DNA from: Nocardia sp. CDC159 | GTDB lineage: Bacteria > Actinomycetota > Actinomycetes > Mycobacteriales > Mycobacteriaceae | DNA length: 64,000 bases | Assembly: GCF_023740735.1 (NCBI RefSeq) | Contig: NZ_JAMRXH010000007.1 | Span: forward strand, 248,001-312,000 | Direction of reading: 5' to 3' | Shown here: one piece after another, positions 27,369-35,933 of the stretch | Position numbering within the stretch: the first letter of the stretch is position 1 | How the letters are laid out: each line of letters begins with the position of its first letter | Program-made: the position numbers and the translations under genes | The notes under the pieces: generated by a model | What the model saw: only the letters and a program-made list of their open reading frames with translations | Databases searched by the model: none | What the model was told of the DNA's origin: nothing

Positions 27369-27746
27369 ATGGAGCGGGCTGCGGTCGAGGCATGGGTGCA
27401 CGGATACGAGCAGGCCTGGCGGTCACCGGGCACCGGGCGGCTACGGGACCTGTTCGCCGAGGACATCGGCTATCTGCCATCGCCGTGGGCCCAGCCGGTG
27501 CGTGGGCTCGCGGCCCTGTCGCGGTTCTGGGAGGACGGCCGCTCCGGGCCGAACGAGCCGTTCACGATGAGCTTCGAAATCGTTGCGGTGGACGGGGATA
27601 CCGCGGTGGTGCGGGTCTTCGTCGAATACGCGGCGGACGATCCGAGCCGCTGGCGGGATCTGTGGATCATCCGCTTCGACGCGCGCGGGCTCTGCGTCTG
27701 GTTCGAGGAGTGGCCGTTCGCGCCCAGACAGCCCGACGGTCACTGA
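27369..27746 (+). CDS. SnoaL-like / NTF2-fold protein
   Basis: A 125-residue small protein of the SnoaL/NTF2 fold. It shows VEAWVHGYEQAWRSPG with LRDLFAEDIGYLPSPWAQPVRG, then FTMSFEIVAVDGDTAVVRVFVEY and WRDLWIIRFDARG. This is the helix-plus-beta-sheet pattern of a cone-shaped ligand pocket. No specific function can be assigned. TACCGT ends six bases before ATG 27369 and there is no ribosome binding site, suggesting a leaderless mRNA. It converges on rsgA with no bases between the two stop codons. Confidence 0.75.
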   Translation: MERAAVEAWVHGYEQAWRSPGTGRLRDLFAEDIGYLPSPWAQPVRGLAALSRFWEDGRSGPNEPFTMSFEIVAVDGDTAVVRVFVEYAADDPSRWRDLWIIRFDARGLCVWFEEWPFAPRQPDGH

Positions 27747-28751
27747 TCAGGCACTGTTGCCACTGGCCCAGGGGTCGTTGGACTTCAGTGCCACGAGCAG
27801 GCGGCGGATGGCGGCCACCCGGCGTTCCTTGCCGGGGAGCTGGTCCAGCGCGCATTCCGGATCGGCGGGCGGGCCGAGGTGGGTGCAGCCGCGTGGGCAG
27901 TCCTCGATGGCCTCGGCGAGATCGGCGAAGGCGTGGATGACATCGTCGGGGGTGATGTGGGCCAGACCGAAGGAGCGCACGCCGGGGGTGTCGATGACCC
28001 AGCCGCCGCCGGGCAGCGGCAGCGCGACCGACTGGGTGGAGGTGTGGCGGCCCTTGCCGACGCCGGAGACCTCGCCGACCGCGCGATCGGCCTGCGGCAC
28101 AAGGCGATTCACCAGGGTCGACTTGCCGACGCCGGAGTGGCCGAGCAGGCAGGTCAGTTTGTCCCGGAGCAGGTCGAGAATGGGGTCGAGCGGATCCTCG
28201 CGGCCGCCGCGCACGATGGTGAGGTCGAGATCGCGGAATTCCGTGGCGAAGTCGGACGCGGGGTCCAGATCCTGTTTGGTCAGGCACAGAATCGGTTGCA
28301 GGCCACCGGCATACGCGGCGGCCATGGCGCGCTCGACGAAGCCGGTGCGCGGGGGCGGGTCGGCCAGGGCGACCACGATGAACAGCTGTTCGGCATTGGC
28401 GACCACGACGCGTTCGAACGGATCGGTGTCATCGGCGGTGCGCCGCAACACCGTTCGCCGCTCGGCCACCCGCACGATGCGGGCCAGGGTGTCGGGCGTG
28501 CCGGACAGATCGCCCACCACGTCCACCTCGTCGCCGACCACGATCGGGGTGCGGCCCAGCTCGCGGGCCCGCATGGCCACGATCGGCCGCTCCGGATCGC
28601 CCTCCAGCACGCAGCTCCAGCGGCCCCGGTCCACGGCGGTGACCATGGCGCTCAACGCATCCCGATGCTCCGGCCGGGTCTTGGTGCGGGGCCGCGAGCC
28701 CTTGCCCGGGCGCACCCGGACATCGGACTCGTCGTAGTCGCGCCGCCTCAG
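27747..28751 (-). CDS. rsgA: Ribosome small-subunit-dependent GTPase RsgA
   Basis: A 334-residue circularly permuted GTPase that assists late 30S maturation. An OB-fold N-domain (about 35-105) is followed by the permuted G motifs LCLTKQDLD (G4), GHSGVGKSTLVN (G1), GKGRHTSTQS (G2) and IDTPGVRSFG (G3). The C-terminal zinc site is CPRGCTHLGPPADPEC. No ATG, GTG or TTG is available at the right place. The best start is CTG at 28751-28749, seven bases after GAAGGAG, giving MRRRDYDESDVRV, much like the mycobacterial protein as I remember it. The CTG overlaps the aroA stop (CTGA), so the pair is coupled. Confidence 0.92.
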   Translation of the reverse strand: MRRRDYDESDVRVRPGKGSRPRTKTRPEHRDALSAMVTAVDRGRWSCVLEGDPERPIVAMRARELGRTPIVVGDEVDVVGDLSGTPDTLARIVRVAERRTVLRRTADDTDPFERVVVANAEQLFIVVALADPPPRTGFVERAMAAAYAGGLQPILCLTKQDLDPASDFATEFRDLDLTIVRGGREDPLDPILDLLRDKLTCLLGHSGVGKSTLVNRLVPQADRAVGEVSGVGKGRHTSTQSVALPLPGGGWVIDTPGVRSFGLAHITPDDVIHAFADLAEAIEDCPRGCTHLGPPADPECALDQLPGKERRVAAIRRLLVALKSNDPWASGNSA

Positions 28752-30076
28752 TGCGCCGCTCCTTCGCCAGCGAGCATGGCCTCCCAGAGGGCGACGAAAT
28801 CGGGCAGGGTCTTGGCCGTGGTCCCGATGTCCTCGATCTCCACGCCCGGAATCCGCAGGCCCAGAATGGCTCCTGCGGTGGCCATGCGGTGGTCGGCATA
28901 GGAGTGCCACCGGCCGCCGTGCAGCGTGGTGGGCACGATGTGCAGGCCGTCCTCGGTCTCGGTGACCTTGCCGCCGAGCCGGTTGATCTCGGTGGACAGC
29001 GCCGCCAGCCGGTCGGTCTCGTGCCCGCGCAGATGTGCGATGCCGCGCAGCCGCGACGGGGAGTCGGCCAGCGCGGCCAGGGCCGCGACGGTCGGGGTGA
29101 GCTCGCCGACGTCGTGCAGGTCGATATCGATGCCCGCCAGCCGTTCCGGCCCGCGCACGGTCAGCTTGCCGTCGAAGCGGCGGGCCTCCGCGCCCATGCG
29201 CACCAGGATCTCCCGGATTACGTCGCCCGGCTGGGTGGTCAGCTGCGGCCAGTGCGGAATGACGACCTCACCGCCGGTGACCGCGGCCGCGGCCAGGAAC
29301 GGGGTGGCATTGGACAGATCCGGTTCGATATCCCAGTCGACGGCGTGAATCGGCCCCGGTGCGACCGTCCACACCTGTTCGGCCCGCGGATCCCCGGGCA
29401 CCTCGACCCGCACCCCCGCCTGCTCCAGCATCTGCACGGTCATCTCGATATGTGGCATCGACGGCAGTGCTCCACCCTCGTGCCGCACGGTCACGCCCCG
29501 CTCGAACCGCGCCGCCGACAGCAGCAGCCCGGACACGAACTGCGAGGAGCCCGAGGCGTCGATATCGACCTCCCCGCCCCGCAGCGCCCCCCGTCCGTGC
29601 ACCACGAACGGCAGCGAATCGCCCTCGATGTCCACCCCCAGCCGCCGCAGCGCGTCCAGAATCGTGTTCAGCGGCCGCAACCGGGCCTGCTCGTCGCCGA
29701 AGAACGCCACATCACCGTGTGCCAGCGCCGCGACGGGCGGCAGGAACCGCATGACCGTCCCCGCCAGCCCGCAATCCACGGTGGCGCTGCCCAGCGTCGC
29801 GGCCGGAGTGACCGCGAGAGTGTCCGCCTCCCCGCTGATTTCGGCCCCCAGCGCCCGCAGCCCCGCGATCATCAGATTCGTATCGCGACTGCGCAGCGCA
29901 CCGGTCAGCGTCGAGGGCCGATCGGCGAGGGCGGCCAGGATCAACGCCCGGTTGGTAATGGACTTCGACCCGGGCAGCGTCACGGTCGCGTGCACGGGCT
30001 GTTCGGTATGGGGCGCGGGCCAGAAACTCACCAACCCATCTTCGCCTATGACAGCTTCTGGCAGCCGAGAGGTCAC
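28748..30076 (-). CDS. aroA: 3-phosphoshikimate 1-carboxyvinyltransferase (EPSP synthase)
   Basis: A 442-residue shikimate-pathway enzyme that joins phosphoenolpyruvate to shikimate-3-phosphate. The N-terminal signature is TLPGSKSITNRALILAALA, then the phosphoenolpyruvate loop GLAGTVMRFLPPVAAL. Later motifs are SGSSQFVSGLLLSAARF, DIEPDLSNATPFLAAAAVTGG and RGHETDRLAALSTEINRLGG, ending with SYADHRMATAGAILGLR. The GTG start lies at 30076. It overlaps rsgA by four bases and is transcribed with it, as in mycobacteria. It is the target class of glyphosate. Confidence 0.96.
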   Translation of the reverse strand: MTSRLPEAVIGEDGLVSFWPAPHTEQPVHATVTLPGSKSITNRALILAALADRPSTLTGALRSRDTNLMIAGLRALGAEISGEADTLAVTPAATLGSATVDCGLAGTVMRFLPPVAALAHGDVAFFGDEQARLRPLNTILDALRRLGVDIEGDSLPFVVHGRGALRGGEVDIDASGSSQFVSGLLLSAARFERGVTVRHEGGALPSMPHIEMTVQMLEQAGVRVEVPGDPRAEQVWTVAPGPIHAVDWDIEPDLSNATPFLAAAAVTGGEVVIPHWPQLTTQPGDVIREILVRMGAEARRFDGKLTVRGPERLAGIDIDLHDVGELTPTVAALAALADSPSRLRGIAHLRGHETDRLAALSTEINRLGGKVTETEDGLHIVPTTLHGGRWHSYADHRMATAGAILGLRIPGVEIEDIGTTAKTLPDFVALWEAMLAGEGAAH

Positions 30077-30122
30077 GAAGTTGTGAGCGGGTCGACTCGG
30101 AATTGGAGGTCGGACCAGGGGT

Positions 30123-31631
30123 CTACTTGTGCCGTCCGTGGATCAGCGGTACCACCTTGCGGAGCAGGTTCATGGTGCGCTCGGTGCGGGCGTAGCTGAG
30201 CAGGGCCATGCCGGGGATGGCGAAGCGCTGTACGGCGATCGAGTGCGGGCTGGAGAATTCCAGCAGGCCGGGGGCGCCGTGGATGCGGCCGATGCCGGAG
30301 TCACCGACGCCGCCGAAGGGCAGCGCGGAGATGGCGGCGAAGCCGAGGACCGAGTTCACCGAGGTGGCCCCGGCGCGTAGGCGGCGGGCGATCGCCAGGC
30401 CCTGTTTGCGGGAGAAGACCGTGGAGCCGAGGCCGTATTTGTTGTTGTTGGCCAGCTCGACCGCCTCGTCGATGCCGTCGACCGTGCGGATGGTGATCGT
30501 GGGGCCGAAGGTCTCCTCGCAGACGGCGTCGGAGGTCTCGTCGGCGTCGAGCAGGACGACCGGCTCGATATAGGGCGCCTTCACCGATTCGGGGCCGCCG
30601 ACGATCGCGGTGCCGCCCTTCTTCAGGGCGTCCTCGATGTGACGACGAACGATATCGATCTGGCTGGGCATGGTCATCGGGCCGTAGGAGGCCTTGGCGT
30701 CGGAGCCGGGGTGGACGTCGGCGAGGATGCGCTTGACCTCGGCGAGGAATTCGTCGCGGATCGAGCGGTCGACGTAGACGCGCTCCACGCCCGCGCAGGT
30801 CTGGCCGCTGTTCATGGTCGCGCCGTAGGCGACCGCGTCGGCGGCGGCCTTGACGTCGGCGTCGGCGGCCACGATCACCGCGTCCTTGCCGCCGCATTCC
30901 AGCAGCACCGGGGTGAGCGTCTCGGCCGCAGCGGCCATGATCTTCTTGCCGGTGGCGGTGGAACCGGTGAAGGCGATCTTGTCCACGCCGGAGCGCACCA
31001 GCGCGGCGCCGGTCGCGCCGTAGCCGTTGACGGTGCTGAAAACGCCCTCGGGCAGTTCGGGATTCGCCTCGGTGAACAGCTGGGCGAGGAAATTGCCGAT
31101 GCCGGTGGAGTATTCGCTCGGCTTGAACACCACGGCATTACCGGCCGCCAGCGCGTAGGCGATCGAGCCGTTGGGCGTGTAGACCGGATAGTTCCACGGG
31201 CCGATCACCCCCACGACGCCCAGCGGGCGCTGCTCGATATAGGCGGAGAAGTTGGCCATCAGCGCGCCGGGGGAGACCTTCTTGGCCTTCAGTACCTTCT
31301 CGGCGTTACCGGCCGCCCACTTGATGTGCTCGAGGGCCAGCATCAGCTCCAGGAAGGCGTCGTCGCGCGGCTTACCGTTCTCGTTGTGGATGAGCTCGCA
31401 GAATTCCTCGGCGCGGGCGACGATCCGGCTGCCCCACCGCAGCAGGTGCCGCTTGCGATCGGCGAAGCTCAGTCGTCCCCAGACCGCGGCCGCGTCGCGG
31501 GCCTTGGCGACGGCCGCGCGCACCGCCTCGTCGTCGGCGATCGGATGGCTGGCGATGACCTCGCCGGTGGCCGGATTGACCGAGGTCAGCGTGGTCTTGC
31601 CGGCGACGGCGGTGGACTCGGTGGTGGACAT
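30123..31631 (-). CDS. NAD(P)-dependent aldehyde dehydrogenase
   Basis: A 502-residue enzyme of the ALDH superfamily, similar to succinate-semialdehyde or long-chain aldehyde dehydrogenases of mycobacteria. Catalytic Cys279 lies in NSGQTCAGVERV and the general base Glu245 in LLECGGKDAV. Other marks are GPWNYPVYTP, FTGSTATGKKI and EETFGPTITI. The C-terminal end is hydrophobic, then basic (AIPGMALLSY...LIHGRHK), which may associate with the membrane. The start ATG 31631 is chosen over an upstream frame extension. It has its own palindromic control region. Substrate is not resolvable; proximity to alkB suggests alkane-derived aldehydes as one possibility only. Confidence 0.85.
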   Translation of the reverse strand: MSTTESTAVAGKTTLTSVNPATGEVIASHPIADDEAVRAAVAKARDAAAVWGRLSFADRKRHLLRWGSRIVARAEEFCELIHNENGKPRDDAFLELMLALEHIKWAAGNAEKVLKAKKVSPGALMANFSAYIEQRPLGVVGVIGPWNYPVYTPNGSIAYALAAGNAVVFKPSEYSTGIGNFLAQLFTEANPELPEGVFSTVNGYGATGAALVRSGVDKIAFTGSTATGKKIMAAAAETLTPVLLECGGKDAVIVAADADVKAAADAVAYGATMNSGQTCAGVERVYVDRSIRDEFLAEVKRILADVHPGSDAKASYGPMTMPSQIDIVRRHIEDALKKGGTAIVGGPESVKAPYIEPVVLLDADETSDAVCEETFGPTITIRTVDGIDEAVELANNNKYGLGSTVFSRKQGLAIARRLRAGATSVNSVLGFAAISALPFGGVGDSGIGRIHGAPGLLEFSSPHSIAVQRFAIPGMALLSYARTERTMNLLRKVVPLIHGRHK

Positions 31632-31672
31632 TTGTGAACGACCCCTAATGAGACGGTAACGGCTCGAAGTTC

Positions 31673-31708
31673 TCACACCATAGATGTGAAGTCAACTGCC
31701 TTCAGTTG
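31673..31708. promoter_or_regulatory. Palindromes between aldehyde dehydrogenase and SRAP genes
   Basis: CAACTG-CCTT-CAGTTG at 31693-31708 is a perfect inverted repeat. TCACA-N7-TGTGA at 31673-31689 is a second one. Both lie 42-77 bases upstream of the aldehyde dehydrogenase start in a divergent intergenic region of 144 bases. They are candidate operators for an unknown repressor. No mycobacterial-type SOS box is present. Confidence 0.45.
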
Positions 31709-31775
31709 GATTTCCGGCCATCTTTCGGTCGTTTCGGTCAACTACCTGTCGGTGCCCGGTGGCAGCATGGGGACC

Positions 31776-32558
31776 ATGTGCGGCAGATATGCGACCACGG
31801 CGAATCCGGCCCGGCTGGCCGCCGAGCTCGATGCCATCGACGAGACCGGCGACGGTCCGGACACCACCCCGAACTACAACGTCGCTCCGACCAATCATGT
31901 GCTGACCGTAACTGAGGGTCACGGCAACAGCGAGTCGGACGAGCGTCCAAGGCTGCGCATCCGGCGCATGCGCTGGGGCCTGATCCCGTTCTGGACCAAG
32001 GCGGCCGAGCCGGGTGTGCCGGTCAAGGGGAAACCGCTGTTCAACGCCCGCGCCGACAAGGCCGCCACCACGGCCTCGTTCCGGGACGGGGTGAAGAAGC
32101 GTCGCTGCCTGGTGCCGATGGACGGCTGGTACGAGTGGCTGGTCGAGGGGCAGACCGACAAGGGCAAGGCGATCAAGCAACCGTATTTCATGTCCCCCGC
32201 CGACGGCTCGCGGCTGTATATGGCCGGACTGTGGTCGACATGGCGCGATTCGGGCCATCCGGAGCTGGATCCGGTGCTGTCGTGCACCATCCTGACCACC
32301 GACGCGATCGGCGAGCTGGCCAAGATTCACGACCGGATGCCGCTGCCGATGCCGCGCGAGCACTGGGACGCCTGGCTCGATCCCACCCATCCCGCCCCGG
32401 CCGAACTGCTGGAAACGCCTCCGCTGGAATGGATCTCCGATATCGTGGCGCGCCCGGTGTCGCCGCTGGTGAACAGCGTGCGCAACAACGGCCCGGAGCT
32501 GCTGGCCGACCCGACCGGCGCGAATACCGGACAGGCCGGTCAGATCCACCTGATCTGA
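31776..32558 (+). CDS. SRAP (SOS-response-associated peptidase, YedK/HMCES-like) protein
   Basis: A 260-residue SRAP protein that covalently traps abasic sites in single-stranded DNA through Cys2. The sequence starts MCGRYATT, leaving Cys2 as the N-terminal residue after Met removal. Other active-site residues are visible: Asn in PLFNARADKA, Glu in DGWYEW, and His in AKIHDRMPLPM. The frame is open further upstream, but only the ATG at 31776 leaves Cys at position 2, which decides the start. The equivalent M. tuberculosis gene (Rv3226c) also sits next to aroA. Confidence 0.92.
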   Translation: MCGRYATTANPARLAAELDAIDETGDGPDTTPNYNVAPTNHVLTVTEGHGNSESDERPRLRIRRMRWGLIPFWTKAAEPGVPVKGKPLFNARADKAATTASFRDGVKKRRCLVPMDGWYEWLVEGQTDKGKAIKQPYFMSPADGSRLYMAGLWSTWRDSGHPELDPVLSCTILTTDAIGELAKIHDRMPLPMPREHWDAWLDPTHPAPAELLETPPLEWISDIVARPVSPLVNSVRNNGPELLADPTGANTGQAGQIHLI

Positions 32559-32584
32559 CCGGCCCGTCGATGCGAAATCCGGTG

Positions 32585-32878
32585 TCACATATCGCATCTC
32601 ACCGTCGACACCGCCACGCTGAGCCCGCATTTGACGACGCTCGCACCGAGGTCCACGAGTCGGGTGGTCAGGCTGCCGCCGAACTTCTCGGCCTTCTCCG
32701 CCTGCTTACCCGGGTCCTGGGCCGCCTGCCCCGGTCTGCCGCCGCCCATGGGGTAGTTGGAATCCACCGGGGTCACGGTCACCGGTGTGGCGGCCCCCGG
32801 GGCCGCACCCGCCACACCCAGGGCGAGTAAGGCGCCGCCCGACACGATCAGGGTGCGGAAACGGTGTCGGTCAGACAT
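32585..32878 (-). CDS. Small secreted protein of unknown function
   Basis: A 97-residue predicted exported protein. The N-terminus MSDRHRFRTLIVSGGALLAL leads into a hydrophobic core, with probable cleavage after GAAPGAA. The mature part is about 70 residues, with a Gly/Gln/Lys-rich linker (MGGGRPGQAAQDPGKQAEKAEK) and two cysteines (in VVKCGLSV and the C-terminal RCDM) that could form a disulphide. I do not recognise the family. The downstream SRAP gene is convergent, 26 bases away. Confidence 0.6.
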   Translation of the reverse strand: MSDRHRFRTLIVSGGALLALGVAGAAPGAATPVTVTPVDSNYPMGGGRPGQAAQDPGKQAEKAEKFGGSLTTRLVDLGASVVKCGLSVAVSTVRCDM

Positions 32879-32991
32879 GTCGCATCACATCCTCGGGTCG
32901 AACGAATCTGGCCCGACCAGTAACGCATACGCGCTGGTTCCATTCGGGACATTTGCGAGTTTTGCGCCCGTGACCGCGCGTGTTGAGCACA

Positions 32992-33025
32992 GGGCGGCCC
33001 CGCGTCGTTGCGGGACCGCCCCTTT
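32992..33025. terminator. Hairpin downstream of the MFS exporter
   Basis: Arms GGGCGGCCCCGC (32992-33003) and GCGGGACCGCCC (33010-33021) pair with one mismatch; loop GTCGTT. A CTTTT tail follows on the plus strand only. It lies 21 bases past the exporter stop. Confidence 0.6.
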
Positions 33026-33041
33026 TCTCCGCCGGCCGTGG

Positions 33042-34736
33042 CTACCTCGGCTGTGCCGTCGCGACCTTCCGCTCGGCCGCCGCCTCGGCCCCGGCCTGGA
33101 TGCCGCCCGCGGTGCGCAGCGGCACCTCCTTCCAGAACAGCACCAGCAGCAGCGCCACCGCCGCGATGCCGGTCACCGCCAGGAACACCGTCGACATCGA
33201 ATCGGCGAAGCCCACCTGGAACGGCCGGGCCAGCGTCGGATTCAGCTGTTGGATGACCGAACTGTCGTTCAGCACGTTGCCCGCCGCCGAGACATCGTGG
33301 GCCGCAAGCCCCTTCGACAGCGCGGCATCGGCCGGATTGGTGCTGTGCACGCCCTCGGCGACGGCCTGCTGGAAGGCGGGCTGGGTGGCCGAGGCCCGCA
33401 GCTCGTCGCCGATGTTCGGGGTCAGCTGGGCGAACAGGATGGACAGGAACACCGCCACGCCCAGGGTGCCGCCGATCTGCCGGAAGAACGTCGCGGCCGC
33501 GGTGGACACGCCCATATCCTTGGGCGGCAACGCGTTCTGCAGCGCCAGGGTCAGCGGCTGCATGAGATTGCCCAGGCCCAGGCCGGTGATCGCCATGAAG
33601 ATCATCACCAGCCACAGGCGGCTGTCGGCGGTCACGAAGTGCAGCAGGAACAGGCCCAGGGTCAGCAGCGCCGCGCCGATCAGCGGGAACACCCGATAGC
33701 GCCCGGTGCGCGCGATCGTCTGACCGGCGATGATCGAGCCGAGCATCAGGCCCATGACCATCGGCAGCATCTGCAGACCCGCGACGGTCGGACTCGAGCC
33801 CCGCACCACCTGCAGATACTGCGGAATCAAGCTGATGCCGCCGAACATGGCCGCGCCGACCACGAACGAGATGACCACGCCCAGCGCGAAGGTCGAGTTC
33901 TTGAACATCCGCAGCGGGATCAGCGCCACATCGCCCAGCTTGGCCTCGACCGCGATGAAGCCGAGCACGCCCAGCGCGCCGATCACGTAGCAGAGCACCG
34001 AAGCGGTGCTGCCCCAGCCCCATTCGCGGCCCTGTTCGGCCACGACCAGCAGCGGCACGATGCCGACCGCCAGCATGAGCACGCCCCACCAGTCGATGCG
34101 CACGCCCGGATGCGGGCGCTTGGGCAGGCGCAGCACCTTGCTCACCACGGCCAGCGCGAGCACGCCGACCGGCACGTTCACCAGGAACACCCAGCGCCAG
34201 CCGGTGAGGCCGAGGATGTCGCCCTGTCCGGCGAACAGGCCGCCCAGCACCGGGCCGACCACGCTGGAGGTGCCGAAGACGGCCAGGAAATAGCCCTGGT
34301 AGCGGGCGCGCTCGCGGGGGCTGACGATATCGCCCATGATGGTCAGCGCCAGCGACATCAGCCCGCCCGCGCCCAGGCCCTGCAGCGCCCGGAAGGCGGC
34401 CAGCTGATACATCGTGTCGGCGAACGAGCAGGCCAGCGACCCGATCACGAAGATCGAGATGGCGGCCAGATAGAAGGGCTTGCGCCCGTACATATCCGAA
34501 AGCTTGCCGTACAGCGGGGTCGCCAGGGTCGCGGTGATCAGATAGGCGGTGGTCACCCACGCCTGCAGCGAGTAGCCCTGCAGGTCGTCGGCGATGGTGC
34601 GGATGGCGGTCGACACGATGGTCTGGTCGAGCGCGGCCAGCAGCATGCCGAGCATCAGGCCGCTCATGATCACCAGGATCTGGCGGTGGGTGAAGCCGGA
34701 TGCCTCCGATCTGGGTTCTTCGATGGTTGTCGTCAC
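33042..34736 (-). CDS. DHA2-family (EmrB/QacA) multidrug MFS exporter
   Basis: A 564-residue 14-helix drug:H+ antiporter. Motif D1-like LDQTIVSTAIRTIADDL in helix 1 and motif A GKLSDMYGRKP between helices 2 and 3 identify the DHA2 family. Further family motifs are ALQGLGAGGLMSLALTI and GPVLGGLFA with WRWVFLVNVPVG. A large loop (about 445-505) precedes the last helix. The GTG start overlaps the stop of the MarR gene (GTGA), so regulator and exporter form an operon. This pair is an insertion relative to mycobacteria. Substrates are unknown. Confidence 0.92.
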   Translation of the reverse strand: MTTTIEEPRSEASGFTHRQILVIMSGLMLGMLLAALDQTIVSTAIRTIADDLQGYSLQAWVTTAYLITATLATPLYGKLSDMYGRKPFYLAAISIFVIGSLACSFADTMYQLAAFRALQGLGAGGLMSLALTIMGDIVSPRERARYQGYFLAVFGTSSVVGPVLGGLFAGQGDILGLTGWRWVFLVNVPVGVLALAVVSKVLRLPKRPHPGVRIDWWGVLMLAVGIVPLLVVAEQGREWGWGSTASVLCYVIGALGVLGFIAVEAKLGDVALIPLRMFKNSTFALGVVISFVVGAAMFGGISLIPQYLQVVRGSSPTVAGLQMLPMVMGLMLGSIIAGQTIARTGRYRVFPLIGAALLTLGLFLLHFVTADSRLWLVMIFMAITGLGLGNLMQPLTLALQNALPPKDMGVSTAAATFFRQIGGTLGVAVFLSILFAQLTPNIGDELRASATQPAFQQAVAEGVHSTNPADAALSKGLAAHDVSAAGNVLNDSSVIQQLNPTLARPFQVGFADSMSTVFLAVTGIAAVALLLVLFWKEVPLRTAGGIQAGAEAAAERKVATAQPR

Positions 34737-35230
34737 GAATCGTTCTCCATTGCAGCGGTTCTGGAAGTCGGGGGAGTGAGGATGGCCGGACGCGCGGCCT
34801 CGTAGTCGTCGACGAAGCGGCGCAGCAGACTCCCGAGCAGTGCGCGTTCGTCGTCGGTCCAGTCGGTCATGACCCGGGCGAGGGTTTCGTTGCGCCGCTT
34901 GCGAATCTCCGCGGCCACCTCCCGCCCGGCGTCGGTGACGACCAGGACGCTGGCCCGCCCGTCGGCCGGATCGGCTCGGCGTTCGATCAGCCCGCGTTTG
35001 ACCAGGTGCGCTACCTGGCGGCTGATCGTGGAGGCGTCGGAGTAGAGGGCCTCGGCCAGCGCCCCGGAGCGCATCGGGCCGTCGCAGAGCAGCCGGAAGA
35101 TGATGCCGTAGGCCGCGACCTCGATCTCGCCGCCGGACATGGCGGCGATCTGGGCCTGGGTGCGCTCCCGGAGCTTGCCGAGCCGGATCAGCTGCTGGGC
35201 GATCTGGTCGATCACCTCGTCGCTGTCCAT
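34733..35230 (-). CDS. MarR-family regulator of the adjacent exporter
   Basis: A 165-residue MarR-type winged-helix repressor. The DNA-binding region shows MRSGALAEALYSDASTISRQVAHLVKRG, followed by the wing LIERRADPADGRASVLVVTDAGR. It overlaps the MFS exporter gene by four bases, so the usual arrangement of an autoregulated regulator-exporter operon is likely. Several palindromes lie in the 150-base gap upstream (35261-35302). Ligand unknown. Confidence 0.92.
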   Translation of the reverse strand: MDSDEVIDQIAQQLIRLGKLRERTQAQIAAMSGGEIEVAAYGIIFRLLCDGPMRSGALAEALYSDASTISRQVAHLVKRGLIERRADPADGRASVLVVTDAGREVAAEIRKRRNETLARVMTDWTDDERALLGSLLRRFVDDYEAARPAILTPPTSRTAAMENDS

Positions 35231-35260
35231 GGATCTGTCGCCTCCTCGGTGCCGGAAAAC

Positions 35261-35302
35261 TGCTTGTGCGAAGCAATTGCTTGTGGCTTACAACTAATTG
35301 TA
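35261..35302 (-). promoter_or_regulatory. Candidate MarR operators
   Basis: AAGCAATTGCTT (35271-35282) is a perfect 12-bp palindrome. TACAA-CTAA-TTGTA (35289-35302) is a second perfect inverted repeat. TGCTTGTG is repeated directly at 35261-35268 and 35278-35285. The segment is markedly AT-rich against its surroundings and lies 31-72 bases before the MarR start, as expected for an autoregulatory operator. Confidence 0.6.
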
Positions 35303-35382
35303 TGGAGCAAGTATGCGGGCATCGGCCGGAGGACGGCAAGTTCTTTTCGATGTGACCTGAATCGGGGCCGGTCGGCCCGGGC

Positions 35383-35877
35383 TCAGCCCTGGGCGATCGG
35401 GGCGGTGACGGCCTTGGTGAGCCGGATCAGGTCGGCGGGGGCCAGTTCGATCTCGAGGCCGCGACGGCCCGCACTGCACAGCATGCGGTCCCAGTGCAGC
35501 GCCGAATCGTCGATCACGGTGGGCAGCGGGCGTTTCTGGCCCAGGGGGGAGATGCCGCCCAGGACATAGCCCGTGCTGCGCTCGGCCCGGGCCCGATCGG
35601 CCAGCGCGGCCTTGGGCGCGCCGAGTGCGGCCGCGGCGGATTTGAGCGACAACGTGGTGGGCACCGGCAGCACGGCCACGGCCAGGGCACCGGTGGACAG
35701 CTCGATCACCAGGGTCTTGAAGATCTGCCCGGCCACCACGCCCAGCTGCGCGGCCAGGGCGGCGACGGCCTCGGCTCCGAAGGATTCGCTGCGCGGATCG
35801 TGGTCGTAGGAGTGCACGCGATGGTCGGCCTTCGCCTGCGTCAGCACCCGGATCGCCGGGGTCGATGCACCTGCCAT
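35383..35877 (-). CDS. ybaK: YbaK/EbsC-type aminoacyl-tRNA deacylase
   Basis: A 164-residue editing protein that hydrolyses Cys-tRNA(Pro) made in error by prolyl-tRNA synthetase. Family motifs are HSYDHDPRSESFGAEAVAAL, GQIFKTLVIE with the functional Lys, LSLKSAAAALGAPKA, and GYVLGGISPLGQKRPLPTVID. The length is standard. It is divergent from sigH; 133 bases between the starts contain the SigH-type promoter. Confidence 0.9.
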   Translation of the reverse strand: MAGASTPAIRVLTQAKADHRVHSYDHDPRSESFGAEAVAALAAQLGVVAGQIFKTLVIELSTGALAVAVLPVPTTLSLKSAAAALGAPKAALADRARAERSTGYVLGGISPLGQKRPLPTVIDDSALHWDRMLCSAGRRGLEIELAPADLIRLTKAVTAPIAQG

Positions 35878-35933
35878 GCGGGCCAGATTATGCGGGGCTG
35901 CCCACCGTGCCCTACCGAATATCCACGGCGCGC

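Noticed and set aside
31632..31775. A LexA/SOS box before the SRAP gene
   Set aside because: TCGAAGTTC-type sequence near 31664 lacks the TCGAAC-N4-GTTCGA spacing. No SOS box was found.
32757..34805. A 682-codon plus-strand frame opposite the MFS exporter
   Set aside because: Low-complexity His/Arg/Gln-rich translation; the minus strand holds a clear 14-helix transporter with family motifs.
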